Below, piece after piece: positions 1 to 7,573 of a stretch of DNA of 15,747 nt; position 1 is the first letter of the stretch; every line of letters begins with the position of its first letter. Origin of the DNA: Bacteroidaceae bacterium (lineage in GTDB: Bacteria > Bacteroidota > Bacteroidia > Bacteroidales > Bacteroidaceae); NCBI GenBank assembly GCA_900770665.1, contig CAAGKZ010000080.1:1-15747 (forward strand), written 5' to 3'. The position numbers were made by a program, and so were the translations under genes. The notes beneath the pieces are model-generated. The model was not told the origin of the DNA. It saw only the letters and a program-made list of their open reading frames with translations, and did no database searches.

Positions 1-65
1 AACTCAGGAAATCTCAAATTGGGTACATTAGGACTTGTATTTTGTTTATCGTTTGCCATAATCAT
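1..65 (-). CDS. hsdS: Type I restriction specificity subunit HsdS, N-terminal fragment cut by window edge
   Basis: HsdS carries the target recognition domains that direct a type I restriction-modification complex to its bipartite DNA site. Reading the minus strand from the ATG at 65 gives 21 codons open to the window edge, MIMANDKQNTSPNVPNLRFP followed by E. The segment NVPNLRFPE matches the start typical of HsdS proteins, where (V/T)P.LRFPEF precedes the first recognition domain. A second ATG two codons later (59) is an alternative start. It lies 35 bases after the hsdM stop on the same strand, so R-M-S order is complete. The recognition domains lie outside the window, so the target site cannot be inferred. 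The call rests on a short motif plus context. Confidence 0.8.
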   Translation of the reverse strand, partial: MIMANDKQNTSPNVPNLRFPE

Positions 66-100
66 TTGTTTACTTTTAGGTTAAACATTAAGGATTGCAA

Positions 101-1657
101 TTAGTCAACCAATCCTAACTCTTTTAAGTAAACTTCTATTTGAGCATCAAGCTCGGCACGCTGTGCTTCAAGTGTTTTGATGTTTGCCATCACTGCTTTG
201 ATGTCGATTTCCTCTTCCTCTTCAAATGTATCAACATATCTAGGAATATTCAGGTTGTAGTCATTCTCCTTGATTTCATCAAGAGTAGCACAGTGGCTAT
301 ATTTCTCAATTTCTCTACGCTCGCGATATGTGGTAACGATTTTTTCAATATGTTCGGGGCGGAGCTTGTTTTGAGTCTTTACCTTCTCGAACTCTTTGCT
401 TGCATCGATAAACAGGATATTGTCATCAGCCTGACGGCATTTTTTCAGGACAAGAATACAAGTCGGGATTGATGTGCCATAGAATATGTTTGCAGGCAAA
501 CCGATGATTGCATCAATATAGTTTTTCTTTTCAATAAGGAATTGACGGATAGTACCTTCGGCAGCACCACGGAACAGCACACCGTGAGGTGCAACACAAG
601 CCATTGTACCACCTTCATTAAGGTGGTGAACCATGTGAAGAATAAACGCATAGTCAGCTTTGCTTTTGGGTGCAAGTTTTCCGGCTTTGCTGAAACGGTC
701 ATCATTATTGAATTTTGCATCTGCACTCCATTCGGCAGAGAATGGTGGGTTAGCAATCACAGCATCGAATTGCGTGTCGCCAAATTCGTCGTGTTCAAGG
801 GTGTCATTGTTCTCAATACGGAAGTTATGGAACTTGATTCCGTGAAGCAACATATTCATTCGACAAAGATTGAATGTTGTCGGGTTCTTTTCTTGTCCGT
901 AAATATCTTCTGCTTTGCCATTGCGTGCTGCACGGATGAGCAATGAGCCACTGCCACAAGTGGGGTCATATACATTACGCAAGCGTGTCTTGCCTGTAGT
1001 TACAATATCAGCAAGAATTTGGCTCACCTCCTGAGGTGTGTAGAACTCACCGGCTTTCTTTCCAGCACCAGCTGCAAATTGGCTAATCATATATTCGTAT
1101 GCATCGCCAAGTATATCAATTTCCTGTGCTGCATCTACACCAAAATCGATTTCATCAAGGGCAAGAAGAACATTGCTGATTAGAGTATTCTTGTCATCAG
1201 TTGTTTTACCAAGCTTTGGTGATGCAAGGTCAATATCTGAGAAGAGACCGCCAAAATCCTCTTCGCTGTCCTGTCCCAATGTGCTGTCCTCAATACGCTT
1301 CAATGAACGTTCGAGAATAGGGAGTATTGTCTCTTTCTTCTTGATTAAAGAGATAACCGAAGAGAACAAGAATTCTGGCTCAATGAAATAACCGATTGAT
1401 TCAAGACACTGTGTTTTTACAGCTTCCTGAAGTTCTAGATAATCTTCGTCATCGGTAATTTTCCAAAGTTCCTTGAATGTTATTTCATCATCGACAAGAG
1501 CGGTGTCTGCAAAATGCTCTATTTTCTCCGACAGATATTTATAGAAGATGAAACCTAATGAAAAGTACATAAATTCACCAGCAGACATATTTCCTCTCAA
1601 CGTGTTTGCAACAGTCCAAAGTTGGTTACGCAGTTTTTGCTGAAGTTCTTCGCTCAT
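101..1657 (-). CDS. hsdM: Type I restriction-modification system DNA methyltransferase subunit HsdM
   Basis: The modification subunit transfers a methyl group from S-adenosylmethionine to adenine in the site chosen by HsdS, and together with HsdR forms the restriction complex. The 518-residue product has the usual family length. An N-terminal helical HsdM domain covers roughly residues 5-160. Residues 203-208 read GEFYTP, the AdoMet-binding motif I is DPTCGSGSLL at 231-240, and the catalytic motif IV of the gamma-class N6-adenine enzymes is NPPF at 303-306. The C-terminus ends in a charged helix that normally contacts HsdS. The ATG at 1657 follows an A-rich leader without a clear Shine-Dalgarno site, as is common in Bacteroidota. 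It sits 49 bases after hsdR and 35 bases before hsdS. All visible motifs are intact, so activity is expected. Confidence 0.96.
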   Translation of the reverse strand: MSEELQQKLRNQLWTVANTLRGNMSAGEFMYFSLGFIFYKYLSEKIEHFADTALVDDEITFKELWKITDDEDYLELQEAVKTQCLESIGYFIEPEFLFSSVISLIKKKETILPILERSLKRIEDSTLGQDSEEDFGGLFSDIDLASPKLGKTTDDKNTLISNVLLALDEIDFGVDAAQEIDILGDAYEYMISQFAAGAGKKAGEFYTPQEVSQILADIVTTGKTRLRNVYDPTCGSGSLLIRAARNGKAEDIYGQEKNPTTFNLCRMNMLLHGIKFHNFRIENNDTLEHDEFGDTQFDAVIANPPFSAEWSADAKFNNDDRFSKAGKLAPKSKADYAFILHMVHHLNEGGTMACVAPHGVLFRGAAEGTIRQFLIEKKNYIDAIIGLPANIFYGTSIPTCILVLKKCRQADDNILFIDASKEFEKVKTQNKLRPEHIEKIVTTYRERREIEKYSHCATLDEIKENDYNLNIPRYVDTFEEEEEIDIKAVMANIKTLEAQRAELDAQIEVYLKELGLVD

Positions 1658-1706
1658 ATTATTGTTGTTTTATTATTTATATCTGTAATATTATTGGCTC
1701 GTTTTT

Positions 1707-4523
1707 TTAATCCCAAGAGAATGTATTTATAATTGACAGTAATTGTTCGGTAACTCGTTTGATAGCCTTTCTTGTTTTGATTAAACCAAGATGCTGTTCA
1801 GCAATGGCTTCCTGAATTATTTCAGGCTTGTGCTTTTGCAGATAATCATATTCTGCCAAATAGCGTGCAAGCACATCTACAGGTATATTTTCAGTCTCCG
1901 AAAGATCTTTTATCGCTCTTTCTCGTTTTTCTTTCACATAGATGTTGAGTCTCGCCTCCAAATCCATTGAACCGTCTGCCTTTGCACGTTCAAAGTTTTC
2001 TTTATCATCGTCCACATTCTGCTGAATAAAGCCGTCAATCAGCTTCGCTTTATTACGCATTTCGGCATCTTTAATCATTGTGTCAATGATGTTCCTACGT
2101 TTTTCCTCATAATCATCACTTGACGGATTAAGGTCGGCTATGAGTGCAAGGATATATGCCACATTGATTACATCACTGTGAAGCAATTCAAGACAGAAAT
2201 CAATATCTTCAAGTGTCTTTGGCTCACCGTATGGTGCTTCGGGTTCTGCTGCTATTCCACTTGTCTGTTCCGGTGTTACGACACCTAATGCGATATCAAG
2301 GTATTTGCTCTTGAAATCGTTGAACTCCTGCTCGGACATATAAAGGCTTGAATCATTAGGGTCGTATTCCTCGTAAATTTGAATTTCAGCCTGTTTTTTT
2401 ATAAGATCTCGGAATGCTAAAACAAAATCACGCTTGTCATATTCGCTTTGAAGCGTATCTACGAATTGTGGTTTCGGATATTTCTTTAAGAATGTAATCG
2501 CGAGGTCATTAAGTTCTTTTTTTACTTTGTCGAAAGGCTCACGCAGAATATCCTCCGAAGGGCAGTTATTACTGAATAGCTTAATTGAGTTATCGACATT
2601 GTCCTTTAGGTTGCGGAAACAGACGATTTTTCCAAAGCGTTTCTTTTCATTAAGCACGCGATTAGTGCGGCTGAATGCTTGCAACAGCCCGTGATATTCA
2701 AGTTTCTTATCAACATAAAGCGTATTCAACTTTTTAGAGTCAAACCCTGTCAAGAACATACCTACCACAAGACAAAGGTCAAGAGGTTTCATATCAGGCT
2801 TTTTCTTCTTCATACGAAGATTTATATCATCGTAATAAGCACTGAAATTTTCTGTGGTAAATGCTGTGCCATACATTTTATTGTAATCATCCATTATGGC
2901 TTGCAATTCATCGGCTTGAACACTTTCATTCTCAAAACCTCTGTTCATACCCGTGTATGCATCGTCCTGATTCGTGTTTTGTCCATAGGTGAATACAGCA
3001 CTAATCTTAATTTGGGGATTAAGGCTCTTGAATATCTTATAATATTTTATCAGCATAGGAACAGATTGTACTGCGAAAAGAGCATCATACTCTCCGTCGA
3101 ATGTCGATTTGTTGAAGTTGTTGAGTATAAACTGAGCTATTTCTGTCATTCTGTCCTCATCGTCATATTCTGCTGTTACATTGCCTGTATAATATTCCAC
3201 CAAGAAACCAAGTACGTTTTCGTCGGCAATAGCATCTTTTATAAGATACTTATGCAAACAGTCGCCAAAGATTTCTTTGGTAGTGTGCCCATCGATTGAA
3301 TTTTCAACGAATATCGGAGTGCCGGTGAAACCGAATATTTGAGTGTTGGTAAAAAACTTCATAATATTCTTATGGCTGTCGCCGAAATGACTTCGGTGGC
3401 ACTCGTCAAAAATCATAACAATTCGTTTGTCTCTAACAGCCAAAAGTTTATTGCTATAATAATCCTTTGATACAGCTGTGTTGAGCTTCTGTATTGTAGT
3501 GATTATGATTTTACTATTTCCATTCAAGCGTTTGATAAGTTCCGATGTGTTGTCGGTATTATCTACAGCACCAGGTTCAAACGCTTCGTATTCCGATTGT
3601 GTTTGAGTATCAAGGTCGTGGCGGTCAACTACAAACATAACTTTGTCTATTCCGTCTATTTCAGACACCAATTGAGCTGCCTTGAATGATGTGAGTGTTT
3701 TACCAGCACCGGTTGTGTGCCAAATATATCCGTCCTTGTTGGTATTTTGTACACGGTCGAGTATTTTTTCAACGGCATAGAATTGATATGGTCGCAACAC
3801 CATAAGGCATTTGTCGCCTTCGTGCATAACAATGTATTTGCTTATCAATTTGCCAAGAGTGCATTTGTCAAAAAACTCATTGGCAAACAGATTGAGGTCA
3901 TTGTATGGTGTGTTAGCTGCATCTGTCCAGTTGAATGTGAATTTGTAACCTTGATTGGGATTGTTAGCAAAGTAACGTGTATTCACACCGTTAGAGACGA
4001 CAAAAATTTGGATGTAGTCAAATAATCCGTGGTATGATGTCTTGTGATAACGCTGAATTTGTTGGTATGCTTGTTTCAGTTCAACACCTCTCTTCTTTAG
4101 TTCTATTTGCACTAATGGTAATCCATTGATAAGGATTGTAACATCATACCGGCACTTCTTGCGTCCTTCAATAGTAATTTGATTTGCTACCTGAAATTCG
4201 TTTTTACACCATTGGCTACGATTAAGAAACTCCACCCAAATGCGTTCTCCATCCTCGGTGTCAAGAGGATAAAGGTCGCGAAGCTTCTTCGCTTTGTCAA
4301 AGCGAGTACCACCCTCAAGGTGAATGAGGATTTTCTCAAACTCCTTATCAGTAAACTGTGAACGGTTGTATTTTGAAAGTTCTTTTTGGTTATGCTTCTC
4401 CAGTTGTAATTTGAAGTTCTCAATCAAATTGCTTTCTTCTTTAATCACAACATATTCATAACTCATATTTTGTAATGTCTTTATCAGACCATTTTCCAAT
4501 GCTGCTTCACTCTGTGCTGTCAT
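1707..4523 (-). CDS. hsdR: Type I restriction endonuclease subunit HsdR (ATP-dependent translocase and nuclease)
   Basis: HsdR pumps DNA using ATP and cuts it at a distance when the HsdS site is unmethylated. With the ATG at 4523 the protein has 938 residues, within the family range. The N-terminal PD-(D/E)xK nuclease is seen as RYDV with D127 and then IELKK with E141 and K143. The SF2 helicase follows: Walker A TTGAGKT at 270-276, DECH at 373-376, TGTP at 400-403, FLTGFDS near 590-596 and QAFSRTNR at 615-622. A helical C-terminal region for binding HsdM follows. The frame also permits a TTG start three codons upstream (4532), but the ATG giving MTAQSEAALENGLI is the more ordinary choice. All catalytic motifs are present, with no frameshift seen. 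Confidence 0.95.
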   Translation of the reverse strand: MTAQSEAALENGLIKTLQNMSYEYVVIKEESNLIENFKLQLEKHNQKELSKYNRSQFTDKEFEKILIHLEGGTRFDKAKKLRDLYPLDTEDGERIWVEFLNRSQWCKNEFQVANQITIEGRKKCRYDVTILINGLPLVQIELKKRGVELKQAYQQIQRYHKTSYHGLFDYIQIFVVSNGVNTRYFANNPNQGYKFTFNWTDAANTPYNDLNLFANEFFDKCTLGKLISKYIVMHEGDKCLMVLRPYQFYAVEKILDRVQNTNKDGYIWHTTGAGKTLTSFKAAQLVSEIDGIDKVMFVVDRHDLDTQTQSEYEAFEPGAVDNTDNTSELIKRLNGNSKIIITTIQKLNTAVSKDYYSNKLLAVRDKRIVMIFDECHRSHFGDSHKNIMKFFTNTQIFGFTGTPIFVENSIDGHTTKEIFGDCLHKYLIKDAIADENVLGFLVEYYTGNVTAEYDDEDRMTEIAQFILNNFNKSTFDGEYDALFAVQSVPMLIKYYKIFKSLNPQIKISAVFTYGQNTNQDDAYTGMNRGFENESVQADELQAIMDDYNKMYGTAFTTENFSAYYDDINLRMKKKKPDMKPLDLCLVVGMFLTGFDSKKLNTLYVDKKLEYHGLLQAFSRTNRVLNEKKRFGKIVCFRNLKDNVDNSIKLFSNNCPSEDILREPFDKVKKELNDLAITFLKKYPKPQFVDTLQSEYDKRDFVLAFRDLIKKQAEIQIYEEYDPNDSSLYMSEQEFNDFKSKYLDIALGVVTPEQTSGIAAEPEAPYGEPKTLEDIDFCLELLHSDVINVAYILALIADLNPSSDDYEEKRRNIIDTMIKDAEMRNKAKLIDGFIQQNVDDDKENFERAKADGSMDLEARLNIYVKEKRERAIKDLSETENIPVDVLARYLAEYDYLQKHKPEIIQEAIAEQHLGLIKTRKAIKRVTEQLLSIINTFSWD

Positions 4524-4554
4524 ATCAACCAATGTGTAAAAAACGTGCTAAATG

Positions 4555-4562
4555 CAAAAATA
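4555..4562 (-). promoter_or_regulatory. Possible Bacteroidota -7 element upstream of hsdR
   Basis: On the minus strand this reads TATTTTTG, an exact match to the Bacteroidota -7 consensus TAnnTTTG, placed about 32 bases before the hsdR ATG in a very AT-rich 102-base gap. No convincing -33 TTTG is visible at the expected distance, and AT-rich DNA yields such matches by chance. It could give hsdR-hsdM-hsdS a promoter separate from that of the 188-residue gene. Confidence 0.25.
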
Positions 4563-4625
4563 AATAAATTTATTTTATATTCCTTAAAAGCTATAAAATA
4601 ATACACAACCAAAGCAGTCAACACA

Positions 4626-5192
4626 TCAAAGGCATAACCCAAACGCAGAATTTGTCAATAGCGTAGCAAGTATGTTTGATGCCACATTGCCACCAAACTC
4701 CATAAGTTTATCAATTATTTTTGGTTTGGCTTTGTGTAAATCGTTGTCAGACTCGGCAATAACAGATCTTAGTTCTTTGAGTTGTCGACCGGTCAATTCA
4801 TCTCTAAATGCATCTAAAAATTGTTGTACCAGCATTGATTGCTCTTGATTTTGTGATTGACTATTGTTGTTGTTCACAGTCACGTTAAGATTTATGTCTT
4901 CTTTTTCCATTTTATTATTGCATTTAATTATTTGCGGAATTACTACAAACGCGTTCAATATCGAAAGTAATTTTTCTTGTTGGTCACGGGAAATACGTTC
5001 TTCACTTAACTTGCAAAAATCCACAACAGATTCATCACCAGGAAAATATTTCCTCAAAAACCTTTTAGCAATTTCCACCCAATCATAATATGCTTGCATA
5101 TCAGGATAATCGTACCCAACTTGCGTTTCGCGCAAAGTTTTAATACGTTTCTTATGCTTTTTAATCAATGATTGTAATGTGGGTTCTCTCAT
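4626..5192 (-). CDS. Uncharacterised 188-residue protein, first gene of the hsd operon
   Basis: I do not recognise a named function. The protein has three visible parts. Residues 1-95 are charged and probably helical, with a YYDWVEIAKRFLRKYFPGDE patch at 35-54. Residues 97-118 form a short Asn/Gln-rich linker with NNNNSQSQNQEQ. Residues 119-188 are a second helical domain with DELTGRQLKELRSVI followed by KPKIIDKLMEFGGNVASNI and a hydrophobic end. There is no signal peptide, nuclease motif or obvious DNA-binding motif, so it is probably cytoplasmic. It lies on the same strand as hsdR with a gap of about 100 bases and shares the AT-rich composition of the restriction genes, which suggests it belongs to that cassette. 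A role as accessory or defence protein is inference from position only. Confidence 0.75.
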   Translation of the reverse strand: MREPTLQSLIKKHKKRIKTLRETQVGYDYPDMQAYYDWVEIAKRFLRKYFPGDESVVDFCKLSEERISRDQQEKLLSILNAFVVIPQIIKCNNKMEKEDINLNVTVNNNNSQSQNQEQSMLVQQFLDAFRDELTGRQLKELRSVIAESDNDLHKAKPKIIDKLMEFGGNVASNILATLLTNSAFGLCL

Positions 5193-5513
5193 TAAGTCTT
5201 TTGTTTTACTTGTATCTGTTTAAAAATTTAATACTCCCTATACTTATAGAAAAAAAACTGCAAGCGCTTGCGCTTTTCTGTTTGTCAAGCACAAAATTCA
5301 TAAAGAATTTTCATACCCGCCTTGCGGAATCGGGACATTATTCTGCAAATTGCGACAAATCAACCTCAATACAGTTGCAAAAATATCTTATCACATTTGA
5401 TGCGAGTTTTATCCGTGCACAAAGAATAGTAATGACAAGACATTGATGTTTAAATCTAGCAAAAACAAATCCCCCAACCGCCTTGTTATCTTCTCAAATT
5501 AAACTGTACTGTT
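5193..5513. other. Divergent spacer between the hsd operon and aspT
   Basis: This 321-base spacer separates the start of the minus-strand restriction operon from the plus-strand aspT, so promoters for both must lie here. I see no gene. It holds a perfect 10-bp palindrome CAAGCGCTTG at 5261-5270, and near 5318-5336 a small hairpin (CCGC, loop CTT, GCGG) with CCCG...CGGG arms around it. No clean TAnnTTTG element with a -33 partner was found in either direction. Base composition changes across this spacer from AT-rich on the left to GC-rich on the right, so it may be the border of an inserted cassette, but no attachment-site repeat was seen. Confidence 0.5.
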
Positions 5514-7232
5514 ATGGAGTGGTTTACTAATCTTTTGCAGGCGCATCCGGAGCTGGCGATTTATTTGACGTTGGGGCTTGGTTTCCTCGTTGGGCGTGTT
5601 CAGATAAAAGGGTTCAGCCTGGGCATTGTGACGAGTGTGCTACTGGTGGGTGTGCTCATTGGGCAGTTGGATGTTCCAACACCGGGGCCGCTGAAACAGG
5701 TGGCATTCCTGATGTTCCTCTTTGCCATTGGGTACAAGGTGGGGCCGCAGTTCTTTGCGGGATTGCGCAAGGAGGGTTTGCCGCAGGTTTTCTTTGCCGT
5801 TGTTATGTGTGTGTTCATTCTGCTCTCTACCTGGGGCATTGCCTTGGTGATGGGTTACAATGTGGGCGAGGCAGCGGGATTGCTGTCGGGGTCGCAGACC
5901 ATAAGCGCGGTGATTGGCGTTGCGGGTGATACCATCCGCGGGCTTGGGTTGCCGGCCGATGAGCAGGAGAAGGCGCTGAACATAATACCGGTTGCATACG
6001 CTGTGACGTATATATTCGGAACGGCGGGATCGGCCTGGATTCTTGCGCGCCTGGCACCGAAATTGCTTGGCGGTGTCGACAAGCTGAAGGCGAAGTGCCG
6101 CGAGCTTGAGAAGCAGATGGGCAGCGACGACAGCGAGAAGCCGGGCATTGTGGGCGCGAAACGAATGGTTGAGTTCCGCAGTTATGCCATTGAGAACGAC
6201 TGGTTCGCGCAAGGACGTCGCGTGAAGGAACTTGAAGCCTTCTTTGAACGGCAAGGGAAACGGCTGTTCGTGGAGCGCATACGCAAGGGCAAGCGCATTG
6301 TTGACGATGTGAGGCCGCGCGAGGTGCTGCACCTTGGCGACGAGGTGGTGCTGAGCGGCCGCTACGAATATACCATTGGCGAGGAGAAATGGATTGGCCG
6401 CGAGGTTGACGACACTGCCCTGCTCGATTTCCCGGTGATGGTTATGAAGACCACAGTTGCCGGGCACTCGCACAAGCGCGACATGACGTTCGGTGGCAAG
6501 AAGGTTGGCGAACTGCGCCGGCAGCCATATATGCATGGTGTCGTGATACAGAAAATCAAGCGCATGGGAGTGAACATCCCGGTATTTGCCGACACCATGC
6601 TGAACACTGGCGATGTAATTGAGCTTGTGGGCAAAAAGATTGACGTTACACTTGCAGCAAAGGAGATTGGTTACCCCGACCCTGCCACAAACGCTACAGA
6701 CGTGGTTTTCATGTCAATTGGCATTTTCATTGGCGCGGTGATTGGTACACTCACGCTGCACATTGGCGGCGTGCCGTTGAGCCTTAGCAGCAGCGGCGGT
6801 GCATTGATAGCCGGCTTGGTGTTCGGTTGGTGGCGCGCACACCACCCTACAATGGGCGCAATACCCGAGGGCGCGCTGTGGGTGTTCAACAATCTTGGAC
6901 TGAATATTTTCATAGCCATTGTTGGCATAACTGCAGGTCCGGGTTTTGTCGAGGGATTCCGCGAGATTGGCCTATCGCTGTTCCTTGCCGGCATTGTTGC
7001 CACGGCGTTGCCGTTGCTCTTTGGCGTGTGGGTTGCTGTAAAGTGGTTCAAGTTCCACCCTGCCATTGCACTTGGCTGTTGCGCCGGAGCGCGCACCACC
7101 ACGGCCGCCATTGGCGCGCTGCAGGAGAGCCTTGGCAGCGAAACGCCTGCACTGGGCTACACAGTGACATACGCCGTAGGCAACACTTTGCTGATACTGT
7201 GGGGTGTAATACTGACACTGATGGTAGCGTGA
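5514..7232 (+). CDS. aspT: Aspartate:alanine exchanger AspT (AAE family)
   Basis: This membrane protein exchanges external aspartate for internal alanine. Coupled to AspD it makes the interior alkaline and builds a proton-motive force. The 572-residue product has the family layout: about five hydrophobic segments in residues 14-180, a soluble middle of about 200 residues with two RCK_C/TrkA-C-like modules (roughly 215-290 and 300-385), then about five more segments in 395-571. Family-like membrane motifs include GSQTISAVIGVAGDT at 126-140 and GCCAGARTTTAAIGAL at 521-536. The gene for the decarboxylase follows on the same strand after 341 bases of repeat DNA. The stop codon abuts a 7-bp repeat run. 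YidE-type transporters of the same superfamily are the main alternative, but the aspD neighbour favours AspT. Confidence 0.92.
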   Translation: MEWFTNLLQAHPELAIYLTLGLGFLVGRVQIKGFSLGIVTSVLLVGVLIGQLDVPTPGPLKQVAFLMFLFAIGYKVGPQFFAGLRKEGLPQVFFAVVMCVFILLSTWGIALVMGYNVGEAAGLLSGSQTISAVIGVAGDTIRGLGLPADEQEKALNIIPVAYAVTYIFGTAGSAWILARLAPKLLGGVDKLKAKCRELEKQMGSDDSEKPGIVGAKRMVEFRSYAIENDWFAQGRRVKELEAFFERQGKRLFVERIRKGKRIVDDVRPREVLHLGDEVVLSGRYEYTIGEEKWIGREVDDTALLDFPVMVMKTTVAGHSHKRDMTFGGKKVGELRRQPYMHGVVIQKIKRMGVNIPVFADTMLNTGDVIELVGKKIDVTLAAKEIGYPDPATNATDVVFMSIGIFIGAVIGTLTLHIGGVPLSLSSSGGALIAGLVFGWWRAHHPTMGAIPEGALWVFNNLGLNIFIAIVGITAGPGFVEGFREIGLSLFLAGIVATALPLLFGVWVAVKWFKFHPAIALGCCAGARTTTAAIGALQESLGSETPALGYTVTYAVGNTLLILWGVILTLMVA

Positions 7233-7273
7233 GAAACGGAAAACGGAAAGGTGAAAACGGAAAGGTGAAAACT
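7232..7273 (+). repeat. Heptad repeat run starting at the aspT stop codon
   Basis: Six tandem 7-bp units follow one another without gaps: AGAAACG, GAAAACG, GAAAGGT, GAAAACG, GAAAGGT, GAAAACT. The first begins on the last base of the aspT stop codon. The same unit set occurs at the end of aspD, and both places share the downstream phrase AAAACTTGTGC (7268-7278 and 9450-9460), so the runs are copies of one element family, not chance purine-rich DNA. Confidence 0.85.
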
Positions 7274-7355
7274 TGTGCTCTTCTAAGATAGAGGGCTTCC
7301 AGGGTTGAGGAATATGAATATGATATTACATACACGATGTTTGTGTTTTAATCGT

Positions 7356-7400
7356 ACCCCTCAGTCACTACGTGACAGCTCCCCTACTTTAATGGAGCGC
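7356..7400 (+). repeat. Two-hairpin intergenic repeat, copy A
   Basis: After ACCCCTCA comes a short hairpin with 5-bp stem GTCAC (7364-7368), 3-base loop TAC and GTGAC (7372-7376). It is followed by a second hairpin with stem GCTCC (7378-7382) and GGAGC (7394-7398). The layout of a pyrimidine-rich lead, a 5-bp hairpin with small loop, a short spacer and a larger hairpin recurs at 9625-9667, 9680-9719, 9972-10022 and 10141-10191. It may act as an RNA structure in the aspT-aspD spacer, but no U-tract follows, so it is not a canonical terminator. Confidence 0.65.
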
Positions 7401-7412
7401 CTTGGGAAGTGA

Positions 7413-7540
7413 AAGCGCACGAAGTGCGGTGAAAGGTGAAACGTGAAATCGGAAAGCTGAAAGGTTAAAGCTGCGATTAAGCGAGCACAATGCAAGTTAC
7501 TTTCAGATTTCAGTTTTCCGTTTTCAGATTTCCGTTTTAA
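7413..7540 (+). repeat. Composite repeat in the aspT-aspD spacer with inverted heptad runs
   Basis: Four parts lie in a row. Positions 7413-7430 match 9344-9361 exactly and contain a CGCAC-GAA-GTGCG hairpin. Six heptads follow (7431-7472, e.g. GAAAGGT, GAAACGT, GAAATCG). Positions 7465-7499 resemble the first 35 bases of the long repeat downstream of aspD with about two mismatches. Finally 7501-7535 holds five heptads in reverse orientation (TTTCAGA, TTTCAGT, TTTCCGT, TTTCAGA, TTTCCGT). Forward and reverse runs could pair, enclosing the middle part in a large hairpin just ahead of aspD (ATG at 7574). It reads as a rearranged relative of the element at 9227-9447. Confidence 0.75.
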
Positions 7541-7573
7541 CATTTTACGATTAACTATTTAACTTTTAATATT

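Noticed and set aside
4530..4532. TTG start for hsdR three codons upstream of the ATG
   Set aside because: The frame allows it, but it adds only three residues, is a rarer start, and no ribosome site favours it.
5261..5270. CAAGCGCTTG palindrome as an operator between hsd and aspT
   Set aside because: It is short, single copy here and has no known matching regulator in view, so it is mentioned only in the spacer description.
5640..6536. Long minus-strand ORF opposite aspT (298 codons)
   Set aside because: It is a shadow of the GC-rich, codon-biased aspT gene; the peptide is His/Arg/Leu-rich without any recognisable domain.
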